From: CAKZQX01 sp034437035
GTDB taxonomy: Bacteria; Chloroflexota; Chloroflexia; Chloroflexales; Chloroflexaceae
Direction of reading: 5' to 3'
DNA length: 64,000 bases
Assembly (NCBI GenBank): GCA_034437035.1
Contig: DAOTUI010000120.1
Location: 1-64,000, forward strand
The stretch's first letter is position 1; every line of letters starts with the position of its first letter. The notes under the pieces are model-generated. The model saw only the letters and a program-made list of their open reading frames with translations, did not search any database and was not told the DNA's origin. This document shows positions 8,772 through 18,800 of this stretch, piece after piece. The position numbers and the translations under genes were made by a program.

Positions 8772-9913
8772 TCACCAAAATGCACGACCTGATGCATGGT
8801 GCGCCGGTGCAGTTCGCGGATGGCACAATCAGATCGATCCACGACCTGGCAACTGACCAGGCAATCGATCCGGAATCGCCGGAAGCAGTGCCGCTCTACG
8901 GCCCGCTCTTTACTGAGAATGAGATCTGGAGTTGCACCACCTGCCGCGCCTGTATGCAGGAGTGCCCGGCAATGATCGAGCATGTAGACAATATCGTGGA
9001 TGTGCGCCGACACCAGACGATGATCGCCGGCGAAGTACCCCAGGGCGTCAAGCATGTGCTGGAGGGGATCGAGAGCGCGGGCAATCCCTGGCGACTACCT
9101 ACCAATGACCGCATGGCCTGGGCCGCCGGGCTGGAAGTGCCGACTCTGGCGGAAAAGCAGCAGGTTGATCTGCTCTACTGGGTGGGCTGCGCGCCCAGCT
9201 ATGATGACCGCAGCAAACGGGTGGCGCGGGCAATGGTGCAACTGCTTCAGGCGGCCAATGTCGATTTTGCCGTCCTGGGTGAAGAGGAGACCTGTACCGG
9301 CGACCCGGCCCGACGCATGGGTGAAGAGTTGCTCTACCAGGCGCAGGCGGAGACAAATATTGCGACGATGCAGCAGTATAGCTTCAAGCAGGTGGTGACA
9401 ACCTGTGCCCACTGCTTCAACACGCTCAAGCATGAGTATCCTCAGTTTGGCAGTGGCGCGGGCACGGAGTATGAGGTTGTTCACCACACCGACTTGCCGG
9501 CGCACCTGATCGGGCAGGGACGGCTGCGACTGGCCCATCCGGTGAATGAGCGCGTGGTCTACCATGATCCCTGCTACATCGGGCGCTATAATGAAATGTA
9601 TGCTACGCCGCGCGCAGTGCCGGCAGGCATTCCCGGTGTGGAACTGGTCGAAACGCCGGACGCCAACCGTGAGCGGGCCATGTGCTGCGGGGGTGGCGGG
9701 GGCAATGTCTGGATGGAGGGCTGGGGCAAGGAGGGCGTCAACGCAATCCGACTGGGGCCACTACGCGCCACCGACCCGCAAACGCCGGCGCTGGCCTGCC
9801 CCTTCTGCATGATCATGTTTGAGGATGCGGCCAAAAACGCGGGGGTGGACGAAACGTTGGCGCGCAAGGATGTGGCCGAACTTGTGCTGGAAGCGGTCAG
9901 GGGGCAGGCGTAA
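8681..9913 (+). CDS. HdrD/GlpC-like (Fe-S)-binding oxidoreductase (C-terminal half of the 7761 gene)
   Basis: The frame is open from 8477; ATG 8681 is internal to the fused gene. Two [4Fe-4S] ferredoxin motifs (CMRCGRCQAVCP and CTTCRACMQECP) are followed by two cysteine-rich CCG domains: GCAPSYDD...ETCTGD...CAHCFNT, then HDPCYIGRYNE...MCCGGGGG...CPFCMIMFED. This is the heterodisulfide reductase D / glycolate oxidase F type, a cytoplasmic electron-transfer module; in Chloroflexota such fused proteins often work with electron-transfer flavoprotein, but no etf genes are here. Ends 123 bp before a convergent gene. Confidence 0.9.
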   Translation: MDLDACMRCGRCQAVCPAYAGGADLSPKWLITKMHDLMHGAPVQFADGTIRSIHDLATDQAIDPESPEAVPLYGPLFTENEIWSCTTCRACMQECPAMIEHVDNIVDVRRHQTMIAGEVPQGVKHVLEGIESAGNPWRLPTNDRMAWAAGLEVPTLAEKQQVDLLYWVGCAPSYDDRSKRVARAMVQLLQAANVDFAVLGEEETCTGDPARRMGEELLYQAQAETNIATMQQYSFKQVVTTCAHCFNTLKHEYPQFGSGAGTEYEVVHHTDLPAHLIGQGRLRLAHPVNERVVYHDPCYIGRYNEMYATPRAVPAGIPGVELVETPDANRERAMCCGGGGGNVWMEGWGKEGVNAIRLGPLRATDPQTPALACPFCMIMFEDAAKNAGVDETLARKDVAELVLEAVRGQA

Positions 9914-9976
9914 CGCAGGATACCCGGCTCAGGCCGGACTGTCTACCTGGGGCAACCGCTATAAAAAGGTGGGACA

Positions 9977-9999
9977 GGGCGAGCGGCGTGGCTCGCTCC
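9977..9999. terminator. Hairpin between convergent genes
   Basis: GGGCGAGC pairs with GCTCGCTCC around GGCGTG (one G-T pair). It lies between the convergent iron-sulfur and hydrolase genes. A T5 tract is found on the minus strand 13 nt beyond the stem, so activity as a terminator is only possible. Confidence 0.3.
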
Positions 10000-10036
10000 G
10001 GGTGCCGAACAGGGGCAACAGTGGCAATGCTAACCC

Positions 10037-10879
10037 TTACAGGTACTCGCGCTGAGAAACGCGCCGCCGCCACTCATCTTTCAATTCCACGGGCGTACCT
10101 TTACTGACCATGAAATCCATGAGCAGGCGGTTGAAGCTGTTCGACTGCTCCAGGAACGGGAAGTGGTTCGCCTGGGGCAGTTCGATCAACTGGTGCGGAC
10201 GGTCAGATTCATTGTCCAGGAACTGGCCGGCATGCTCCGGCGATACAATCGTATCCTTCTTGCCATACACACCCAGCAGCGGCGTCTCGCTCAGCGCCTC
10301 CAGGTCGGCGCGCAGATTGGTGTCGAGGATCGACTGCTGCACCTTCTGGACAACCATCTCGCTCAGGCTGTCGGTGTCTTCATACAGCTCCTGCTGCACC
10401 TCCGGATCATCAACCGGAATGCTGCGGATCAGCTTTGCCCAGACGTTGGTCGGATTATTCCGCCCGATCAGGCGCGATAGCGCTCCGGGTTTGAGAACCT
10501 CACCCAGGATCGCCCCCTCGAATGGTGTAGCAACGACCATCAACCGCGTAAACTGTTCAGGTCGCTGGGTCGCCGCGTGGATCGCCACCATGCCGCCCAT
10601 GCCATGGCCTACCAGATTTGCCCGCTGAATGCCCATGAAATCCATGAAGCCATACAGCATCTCGACATATTCGGGGATTGTGAACTGACCGTGGGTCCGT
10701 TCCGACTCACCAAAGCCCCAGAAGTCGAGCGCGTATGCACGGTAGCGCTCGGAAACGATATCCATTGTCGGCACCCAGTAGCGCCAGGAACCCAACCAGC
10801 TATGCAGAAAGATAATCGGCTGGCCGCGTCCGAAGACCTCGTAGTGTACTAATCGGTTGTCAAGATGTATTGCGCTCAC
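10037..10879 (-). CDS. Alpha/beta hydrolase-fold protein with Gly at the nucleophile position
   Basis: 280 residues, alpha/beta hydrolase fold: oxyanion-hole segment IIFLHSWLGSW, nucleophile elbow at residues 91-95, acid candidate Asp in GKKDTIVSPEH, and a His in QANHFPF. The elbow reads G-H-G-M-G: codon GGC replaces the usual Ser, so classical Ser hydrolysis should not be possible (read directly on both strands). It starts with GTG 10879, overlapping the TGA stop of the giant kinase by four bases (GTGA), so translation is probably coupled to it. A signalling or binding role (as in RsbQ-type proteins, which however keep Ser) is an inference. Confidence 0.9.
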   Translation of the reverse strand: MSAIHLDNRLVHYEVFGRGQPIIFLHSWLGSWRYWVPTMDIVSERYRAYALDFWGFGESERTHGQFTIPEYVEMLYGFMDFMGIQRANLVGHGMGGMVAIHAATQRPEQFTRLMVVATPFEGAILGEVLKPGALSRLIGRNNPTNVWAKLIRSIPVDDPEVQQELYEDTDSLSEMVVQKVQQSILDTNLRADLEALSETPLLGVYGKKDTIVSPEHAGQFLDNESDRPHQLIELPQANHFPFLEQSNSFNRLLMDFMVSKGTPVELKDEWRRRVSQREYL

Positions 10880-13800
10880 TCGTCATCCCCATCGGCTTTG
10901 TCGGTCACTTCAGGTTGCTGGAGAGGGATGATAAAGCTAAAGGTGCTTCCTTTGCCCTGCTCACTCTGTACCCACATCTCGCCATTATGCTGTTCAACCA
11001 GCGACTTGGCGATTGAGAGGCCCAATCCGGTCCCACCAACCTCATCACGGAGCGGGTTATCGGCCCGGTAAAACGGGCGGAAGAGTTTGGCCTGCTGTTC
11101 CGGCGACATACCCACCCCGGTATCTTCAACTTCCACCTGCAACATATTTGCCGGGTTAAGAAATACTCGCACCCAGATCTGGCCTCCGGTAAAGGTATAC
11201 TTCACCGCATTCGAGAAGAGATTCAAAATAACCTGAGTCAGGCGCTTCTGGTCGGCACTCACCAGCGGTAAATCATCGGCAACTTCAATATTCACCGTCA
11301 TATTCTTACGTTCAGCCTCAACACTCAACGACTGTGCCACATCGTTGATAATCATCGGAATATCAACCTCTTTAAAGTAGAGTTGGACACGGCCCGACTC
11401 GATCCGCGAAATGTCCAGAATATCCTCGATCAGATCCCGTAGCCGGTTGGCATTGTTCTTAGCAACTGTCAGACCACTGATCTGCACTTCGTTGAGCGGT
11501 CCCATTGATCCCAGCAGCAGCAGATCCACATGGCCCTTGATCGCCGTCAACGGCGTCCGCAACTCGTGCGATACCTTGGAGATGAATTCCCGCTTGGCCC
11601 GGTCAGCCTCAATTTCGCGGGTAATATCCCGCAGCACCGCGATATCCCCATAGCGCCGGTCATCCGGCCCCAGGACCGGGGCAATATTGACCGCAATCGT
11701 CTGCGGTGGCTCCGGCAGTTCCAGCGACAGACTGTAGATGCTCTGCTGTTCGCGTGACTTCTCCAATCCCTCGTGCAGTCCATTATAGATGATACCGGCG
11801 CGTTTGCGTTGGGTATCGGTATTACCCTGCGCCGCCAGCAGTACCATCGGACGCTCCAGCACCTCGGCGGCCGCAATGTCCAGCACCTGCTCGGCGGCCG
11901 GGTTGAAGAGCGCAATACGCTGCTCCTCGTCCAGCACGATGACGCCTTCCGTCACGCTGCGGAGGATGGCCCGGCTCTTACTCGTCTCCTCGCGCTGATG
12001 CTCCAGCAGATCGGCCAGGCGGGTCGCCATCTCGGTGATATAGCTATACAACGTGGCGTTATTAATGGCAATCGCAACCTCATTGGCAATCGTCGCCAGC
12101 AACCGGATATGCGCCTCGGTAAAGTGCCCAATGATCGGACTGGTCAGAACCAGCACACCGAGCGTGGCATCGCGGGTCATCAGCGGCACCGCTGCAACCG
12201 AGCGCACATCATCGGCGCGGCCCTCTTCGATAACCCAGCGTGGGTCATGCCGCACATCTTCAATCCGGGCCGGTTCCTGCTGCACAATCACCCAGCCGGC
12301 CAATCCAGTACCATCACTAAAATTGATCGGCTGGCTGGCACTACGCACCACGCCGCGATCTTGCAGGACCGCCCGGCAGACCAATTCACCGCTGGACTGT
12401 TCCCGCAGCATGATGGAGCCGCGCGCAACGCCCAGGTTGGTTGACGACATCTCCAGCGCCCGGCTAATAATCTCATTCAGATCCAGCGTTTCCGTCAGCG
12501 CCAGCGTAATCTCGTGAACGACCTCCAGTCGCTCCTTCTCCTCCAGCACCTGCGTGTTCGCGTCTGCCAGCGCGGCCGTTCGCTCGGCAACCCGCCGTTC
12601 CAGGTCGGCCGCTAGATTGCTGACCTGATCAAACAGGTGGGCACTCTGGAGTGCCTGCCCGGCCTGGTTTGCCAGGATTGATAGGAGCGACATCTGATGC
12701 GCGGTCCACTCATATGGCTGGCTGACACCAACCCAGAGCACGCCGAGACGCTCTTCGGATGTCCCCAGCGCAATGCCCAGACCACTACGCGCGCCCAGCG
12801 CCAGCGCCGACGAGTCCGGTTGCACCACCGCCAGATCGGTTACGGCCAGTGGGCGATCCATTGTGAGCACCTGCATGGTCAACCCATCGGCGGGAATATG
12901 CAGGGACAACCCCTCGTGAACCCCGGTACGATCAGATAGTATCTGGTCGCGTACATTTCCCTCAGCGTCACACTGGATCACGGCACACATTTCGGCATCA
13001 AGCAGATCCAGGGCCGCCTGCGTCACCAGTCGCCACATCTCACCGGCATCCAGCGTCCCGGACAACTGCACACTGACATCATAGAGCGCCGTCAACTCAT
13101 GCACATTCTGCCGCGACTCTTCGATCAGACGCGCATTCTCCAGCGCAATGGCTGCCCAGGAAGCAATCGTGGAGAGCAGTCGCACATCCTCCGGGCCGTA
13201 GGCATTTTCATCATGATGATCCTGAATGCCAATCACGCCGATGACTTTATCGGCAACAATCATCGGCACACCGAGCCAGGCCCGGGGCGAATTCCCGCTG
13301 ACCAGCGGCCTAATACCGCGTGCGATTAGTTGCTCCCGCATCCCCGGCTCCTGGAGCAGGAGCGCCTCACGCGACCGCACAACATGCCAGGTCAGGCTAT
13401 TGCCGGAACGCACGGGTGGCTGCTCGCGCCGATTGCCCTCCTCATAGAAGAGCGGGAAGGTAATCTCATCATGGGTCGCATCCAGCAGCGCCATATAGAA
13501 ATTCGTTGAGTCGAGCAGTCGGCTTGTCTGCCGGTAGATCAGGGCGGGCAACTCTTCAAAGCTGACGGTTGCGCTCAGCGCCTGCCCAATCTCATTAAAT
13601 GTTGCCAGTTCCTGGATACGCCGTTCGCGCTCAGTGAACAACCGGGCATTGTTAATCGCCACCGCGGCCTGGTTGGCCACGGTACTGATAAAGCGCAGAT
13701 CGTCGGTGTCAAACGCATACGGCTCGTAGCTCTGGATGTTGATCACCCCCAGCACCCGATCATTTGAGATAATCGGCGCTACCAGAAACGACTCTTCCAC

Positions 13801-16800
13801 CGCATGTGACCCGATCCGGCCGGTCTCAATATCCAACTCCATCGTGTGCGCCTCTTCCGCCGTTGAAAGCAACAGCGGTTCACGATTACGAATAGCCCAT
13901 CCGCTGGAGCCGCGCGGCAGCGGCACCGGCTCCAGTTGCACCTGAAGGCCTTGATCATAACAGATCGGATAGGAGAGAATATCCGTCTGATCATCATAGA
14001 GGCCGACCAACGAGGTGCGGATGTCAATAATCTCGCTAATCCCGCGATAGAGTTCATGCAGCAGCACGTCAAGGCTATGCGTGGCGTTCACGGCGGCGCT
14101 GATCTCGTTAATCGTGGTCAACTCCCTGATCCGCCGCTCCCGTTCCTGGAACAGACGCGCATTCTCCAGCGCAATCGCCGCCTGGTCCGCCAGACCTGCC
14201 AGCAACCGGATCTCATCCTCGCTGAAGTTGCGACACTCTACCGTCATCACACTCAGCACACCGATTGTGCGCTCACGCGAGATGACCGGCACGCCCATAA
14301 ACGAAGTCAGCCGGTTCTTGCGGTTAAAGTCAGGATAGAGCGAGCCGCCCTCGGCTTCCACATCAATAATGACCAGTGGTTTGCCCGATGCCGCCACCTG
14401 CCCGGTAATGCCTTCGCCTATGGGTACGCGCATCATCCGCCCAAACTCGAAGGAGATACCATCCATCGCCGCCGGAACCAGAATATTGTCGTTCCCAATC
14501 GTCCAGAGCGCCGCCGTGGTGACATTGAGTTGCCGGCTCACCAGGTCCATCAGGTTGTCAAGCACTTCAGCGGGCTTGAGCAGTGAGCTAAGAATCCGCG
14601 CCGCCTCCAGCAGCGTCGAAAGCTCCCCAACTTTTACCTGGAGCGCCTGGGCATTCGCCTGCGCCTCGGCAAAGAGCCGGGCATTTTCGATAGCCGTGAC
14701 GGTCTGGTTGGCAATCGTCTGACAGAGTTCTAGATACTGCGGACGTAACGATACCGAGCGCCCAATAAAGTCCAACCCAATCGCGCCGATGACTTCACCA
14801 TTGATAATCAACGGCACCAGCGCAATTGACTTGATGTCAAGCGCCTGAAATATCGCATGCGACCGCACAAACAGCGGATCATGCTGCGCGTCCTGGATAA
14901 ACAGCGGAGCCAGGTGGGTGTCCAGCCAGTCCACCGATGGGTTATTCTCCAGGGGGATTGCCACCGCTTCACGCACGTCGGTCGCAGTATACTCGGCCAC
15001 GATAGGAGCCATACCCTGACTCCGGTCATAGAGCACCATGCGGGACTGATCCGCACCGGTGATCTGGACCATGGCATCGATCATCGCCCGATAGATCGTG
15101 TCGGGTTCCAGCGTGGCGGCGGCAGCAGACGAAACCCGGTGCAACAACCGCAGTTGCTGCACCTGCTGCTCCCGTTCGGCAAAGAGACGGGCATTCTGCA
15201 GCCCCAGCGCCAATTGATTGGCAACCGTTGTCAAAAACGCGCGTTCCCGCTCCGTGTAGAGATCGGGTGTATCACTGCGTACGGCAATCGTGCCGACCAC
15301 CTCACCGTCGCCGACCAGCAGCGGCACACCCAGCCAGGAGGCGGTCTGCGAGGCTCCCGTCCCAACCAGGCGTGTCACATCGAGACCGGCCGACTCCGGC
15401 ACATGGGTCTGGCGCAGATTGGTAAACAGCAGCGGCTCCCCGGTACGAATCAGGCGTTCAGTCAAGCTACCCGGAATGGGTGTGCGGGTTGTCGTGGATA
15501 TGGTTTGCTCCCGGGACAACACCTCAAACACCAGGTTCATTTCATTGCGATCGGCATGGTAGACACACACGTCGAAGGCATCCATCGGCAGAAACGGCAC
15601 CAGGCAGGCATATACCTGATCAAGCATCTGCGGCAGATCAAGGGTTGAACTGGTAATACTACCGACCCGGTTAATCACATCCAGTTCGGCAATACGCCGC
15701 TCACGCTCCTGGAACAACCCGGCATTCTCCATAGCAACCGCCAGTTGATTTGCCAGCGCCGCCAGAAACTGCTCGTGCCGTTCCGTGTAGACATTGGGCG
15801 CAAACCCCTGGACGGAGAGCACGCCCAGGATGCGATTCTGCAGACGGAGGGGCACCCCCAGCCAGGAGCGTACCTTTCGCTTATCCATTGACCGGGGTGC
15901 TACGGGTAATGCATCCCGCTCCCGGTCCAGATCCCGGATCAGCAACGATTGCCCCTGGTCAATCATCCAGCCGGTCAGACCCTCCTTCGGCACAAAAGTC
16001 TTCTGGAAACGCGGAACAACCGCCCCCTCCTCCAGGAACAACTCAAAGCAGAGTTGCTCATGTTTGGGATGGTAGGAAGCGATGTAGAAATACCCCGGCG
16101 TGCCCAGGTAATCCGTGATCTGCTGGTAGACCCGCTCCAGCAGCGTATCCAACTCGACCGTCGAGGCCGCCGCCGCCCCCACCTGGTAGAGCGCCTTCAT
16201 CTGCTCGGCCTGGGCGCGGGCCTCATTCAACAACTGGTTATTCTCAATTGCAATGGCCGCCTGGTCGGCGAAAATTTCCAGCGGCTCGGTGGTGCGGGCC
16301 GTGGGTCGCCGCCGATCCAGCGGCTCGCTGACAATCATCACACCGAGCAGCCGATCCTCGGTGCTATACAGCGGCACAAAGAGTTTATCGCCCGACTGCC
16401 ACTCCCGCGTCGCCTGCTCGGCATCATAGCTATCCAGGTCAAGCAACATATTCGTTGCAACCGCCTGCTGACTCAAGGCATATTCCACATCATAGGAGTG
16501 GTAAATAAATGCGCGCACGCCAAAGCCCGCTTCAACCACGGGTGCCAGTTCAATCGGCACAAAGAAACTCCGCCCGACCTGCAGACGGGGGTCAAGATAG
16601 CGCCGCGCAAGCTCCATGGGAAATACACTCTGTGCCATACGGCTCAACTCGTTGAGCGGAATACCCGCGCCCGCCACCGCGCGCAGGGCTTCCGGATCAT
16701 CCTGCTCCACCAGGCTAAATGCCACCGTGCGCACATCGGCCGAGTCGATCACACTATAGCCGATCTGCTCCAGGAGATTGCCGAGTGAGCGGTCAGCCCG

Positions 16801-18384
16801 CAGCGCCTGCCCAATTTCGAGCACGCTGTTCAGCATCGACTCGCGCTGCTGGAGCAACCGGAGCTGGTAGACCTGATCGGAGTAGCGTTGCGCATTCCCA
16901 ATCGCCAGCGCCGTCTGGTCAGACAAGACCCGCACAAACTCCGTTGCCTCGTGATCAAATGCCTGTACCTGAGACGACAGCAGCATCACAACCCCAAACA
17001 CATTGCTCTCATAGAAGATCGGCACTGCCACGGCCGAATGCGCCGTCGGACAGTGGGTTGCGTTGCGCTCCACCTGCGACACGGCATGAGTCAGTTCCGG
17101 TTCTCCCCGCTGCAATGCCGCCTGCGCTGTAACAAAGCGCTCATCAATCGGTTGCTGCAAGAACTGCTCACGGTCGGCTTTGGTATAGCCGGCCGCAGCA
17201 ATAATCAGGTAAGGTCGCTCCTGCACACCTTCGATTGTATCGGTGGCACGGAGCACAATCAGGCCATTATTGGCATTCGTCGCCTTGAGCGCCTGCTCCA
17301 GCACAAACGCCAGGATCTCCTCCTGGTACAGCGTCATGGTAAGCTGGCTGCTGATCCGCTGCAATGCGCGTAACTGCTCCAGACGTAGCCGCAAATGCTC
17401 ATCGGCATCTTCATGCCGGCGGATAGTGACAATCGCCTGGGCCGCCTGCAACGCCACCACCATCAGCAGATACTCATCGTGTTGCGAGAAGGCCCCCGGC
17501 TGATCACTGCTGAGTTCCAGTGTACCGACAAACTCTTCGCTCACCTGCAGCGGAATGCCCAGATAGGCGCGAATGCCGGGATCAGCCTCAGCCACCGATA
17601 GCGGTGATGGTGCCGCCGCCTGCCGCACATCATCCAGGCGCAAGACCTGGCGCTGGTAGACCAGCCAGTTAGTCAGTGCCCGACCGGCAGCCGCATCTTC
17701 GGACAGCACACCCTGCCCGACAACCCCATGCAACTCCTGGGTATTGCGGTCTTGCAGGCAGATCTTCACACTGGTGTAGTCAACCAGCATCTGCACGCTA
17801 TGCAGCAGCACCGCAACCAGTTCATCTAACGTCAACCCCGCGCTAAGATCCTGACTAATCTGCTGCAACCGTTGCAACTCGGCCACATAGGGCGGCCGGA
17901 CGGCAATCACTTCCGACTTGAATACGGCATGCGCATCTGTCCCTTCCGCCGCCGGTTGCGGGAAGCGATTGCGCTGCGTATACAGGAGCAGGCCCAGTTG
18001 TGCCGCCAGGACATCGAAGAAGGCCCCAGTTGAGGGATCAGCCACATCTGTCGGTGCCAACAACAGATACCCGACCTCCTCCGAACCGGCGCGCAATCGG
18101 TAGCGCCGACCAGTGGGGGGATTAATATTGATACTCCCATTACGTCGGGTCAGGCGGGTCTCCTCCTCCTCACTCAAGCCCCAGCTTGCCAGGGCACAGC
18201 GCTCACCCTGAGTTTCTGCGGCAAGCACGCCCCAGGGCACAGCCAGATAGCGCTGAAGCAGCGCTACCAGATGGCGTGTGAGCGCACCAATGTCGCGATG
18301 AGTCGCTTCATCATGCCCACAAAGTGCCAGTTGCGCCAATAATTCCCAGCCATGCGTTTGAGGTGAGGTCGATGTGGCGTCCAT
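10876..18384 (-). CDS. Giant multi-GAF hybrid-free sensor histidine kinase
   Basis: 2,502 residues from ATG 18384 (AAGGGA 13 nt upstream); an in-frame GTG at 18423 is the longest alternative. No membrane helices. About twelve GAF-like units of 150-180 residues follow each other, joined by helical linkers of the form ERERRIxEL, then a PAS domain (about 2120-2235, VTEGVIVLDEEQRIALFN), HisKA with H2273 (SKVSHELRTPLTAIKGH) and HATPase_c (NLFSNAVKYT, DTGVGMS, GTGLGLSIAKS). The first unit is the most divergent. No Cys in a phytochrome-type chromophore site was recognised. The linker helices probably form one long coiled-coil. GAF domains bind cyclic nucleotides or other small ligands; which ones is unknown. 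The downstream hydrolase overlaps the stop codon. Confidence 0.93.
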   Translation of the reverse strand: MDATSTSPQTHGWELLAQLALCGHDEATHRDIGALTRHLVALLQRYLAVPWGVLAAETQGERCALASWGLSEEEETRLTRRNGSININPPTGRRYRLRAGSEEVGYLLLAPTDVADPSTGAFFDVLAAQLGLLLYTQRNRFPQPAAEGTDAHAVFKSEVIAVRPPYVAELQRLQQISQDLSAGLTLDELVAVLLHSVQMLVDYTSVKICLQDRNTQELHGVVGQGVLSEDAAAGRALTNWLVYQRQVLRLDDVRQAAAPSPLSVAEADPGIRAYLGIPLQVSEEFVGTLELSSDQPGAFSQHDEYLLMVVALQAAQAIVTIRRHEDADEHLRLRLEQLRALQRISSQLTMTLYQEEILAFVLEQALKATNANNGLIVLRATDTIEGVQERPYLIIAAAGYTKADREQFLQQPIDERFVTAQAALQRGEPELTHAVSQVERNATHCPTAHSAVAVPIFYESNVFGVVMLLSSQVQAFDHEATEFVRVLSDQTALAIGNAQRYSDQVYQLRLLQQRESMLNSVLEIGQALRADRSLGNLLEQIGYSVIDSADVRTVAFSLVEQDDPEALRAVAGAGIPLNELSRMAQSVFPMELARRYLDPRLQVGRSFFVPIELAPVVEAGFGVRAFIYHSYDVEYALSQQAVATNMLLDLDSYDAEQATREWQSGDKLFVPLYSTEDRLLGVMIVSEPLDRRRPTARTTEPLEIFADQAAIAIENNQLLNEARAQAEQMKALYQVGAAAASTVELDTLLERVYQQITDYLGTPGYFYIASYHPKHEQLCFELFLEEGAVVPRFQKTFVPKEGLTGWMIDQGQSLLIRDLDRERDALPVAPRSMDKRKVRSWLGVPLRLQNRILGVLSVQGFAPNVYTERHEQFLAALANQLAVAMENAGLFQERERRIAELDVINRVGSITSSTLDLPQMLDQVYACLVPFLPMDAFDVCVYHADRNEMNLVFEVLSREQTISTTTRTPIPGSLTERLIRTGEPLLFTNLRQTHVPESAGLDVTRLVGTGASQTASWLGVPLLVGDGEVVGTIAVRSDTPDLYTERERAFLTTVANQLALGLQNARLFAEREQQVQQLRLLHRVSSAAAATLEPDTIYRAMIDAMVQITGADQSRMVLYDRSQGMAPIVAEYTATDVREAVAIPLENNPSVDWLDTHLAPLFIQDAQHDPLFVRSHAIFQALDIKSIALVPLIINGEVIGAIGLDFIGRSVSLRPQYLELCQTIANQTVTAIENARLFAEAQANAQALQVKVGELSTLLEAARILSSLLKPAEVLDNLMDLVSRQLNVTTAALWTIGNDNILVPAAMDGISFEFGRMMRVPIGEGITGQVAASGKPLVIIDVEAEGGSLYPDFNRKNRLTSFMGVPVISRERTIGVLSVMTVECRNFSEDEIRLLAGLADQAAIALENARLFQERERRIRELTTINEISAAVNATHSLDVLLHELYRGISEIIDIRTSLVGLYDDQTDILSYPICYDQGLQVQLEPVPLPRGSSGWAIRNREPLLLSTAEEAHTMELDIETGRIGSHAVEESFLVAPIISNDRVLGVINIQSYEPYAFDTDDLRFISTVANQAAVAINNARLFTERERRIQELATFNEIGQALSATVSFEELPALIYRQTSRLLDSTNFYMALLDATHDEITFPLFYEEGNRREQPPVRSGNSLTWHVVRSREALLLQEPGMREQLIARGIRPLVSGNSPRAWLGVPMIVADKVIGVIGIQDHHDENAYGPEDVRLLSTIASWAAIALENARLIEESRQNVHELTALYDVSVQLSGTLDAGEMWRLVTQAALDLLDAEMCAVIQCDAEGNVRDQILSDRTGVHEGLSLHIPADGLTMQVLTMDRPLAVTDLAVVQPDSSALALGARSGLGIALGTSEERLGVLWVGVSQPYEWTAHQMSLLSILANQAGQALQSAHLFDQVSNLAADLERRVAERTAALADANTQVLEEKERLEVVHEITLALTETLDLNEIISRALEMSSTNLGVARGSIMLREQSSGELVCRAVLQDRGVVRSASQPINFSDGTGLAGWVIVQQEPARIEDVRHDPRWVIEEGRADDVRSVAAVPLMTRDATLGVLVLTSPIIGHFTEAHIRLLATIANEVAIAINNATLYSYITEMATRLADLLEHQREETSKSRAILRSVTEGVIVLDEEQRIALFNPAAEQVLDIAAAEVLERPMVLLAAQGNTDTQRKRAGIIYNGLHEGLEKSREQQSIYSLSLELPEPPQTIAVNIAPVLGPDDRRYGDIAVLRDITREIEADRAKREFISKVSHELRTPLTAIKGHVDLLLLGSMGPLNEVQISGLTVAKNNANRLRDLIEDILDISRIESGRVQLYFKEVDIPMIINDVAQSLSVEAERKNMTVNIEVADDLPLVSADQKRLTQVILNLFSNAVKYTFTGGQIWVRVFLNPANMLQVEVEDTGVGMSPEQQAKLFRPFYRADNPLRDEVGGTGLGLSIAKSLVEQHNGEMWVQSEQGKGSTFSFIIPLQQPEVTDKADGDDE

Positions 18385-18800
18385 AACAGTGAAAATTTCC
18401 CTTATAACCGGACAGCTTATCACCCTGGACTAGCCGTAGCAGTCACGAGGCAAAACAGGAATACAGTATGTCCAGGTATGTCGGTCGTGAATATAAACGT
18501 AGTACAATCTTTTTCTTACATGCTCCGATCAAGAGCGGGACGCACCGTTGATGTCTACCAGGGACAGGTAGTGCATGAAACAGAGACGAGAAGAGGGAGG
18601 GGGCCGGCAGGAGGAACATCCTTCCGTCCGCACCCCCTCCCCGTATCCCGTATCCAGACAGATGCTGCGCCAGTCACGGGGCATACTCAGGATGTACGCA
18701 AGCCTGCATACGCGCGGGTGACATGCCCTCGACCCACTGGATCGTTTAGATCGTTCAGCGCGTATGCCATGATCTTCTTTCGCTGCGAGGATAGACCCGA
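18385..18800. other. Intergenic region upstream of the giant kinase
   Basis: About 415 bp. Reading frames here have no support from codon use or family resemblance. It should hold the kinase promoter; no consensus box was recognised. Confidence 0.4.
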
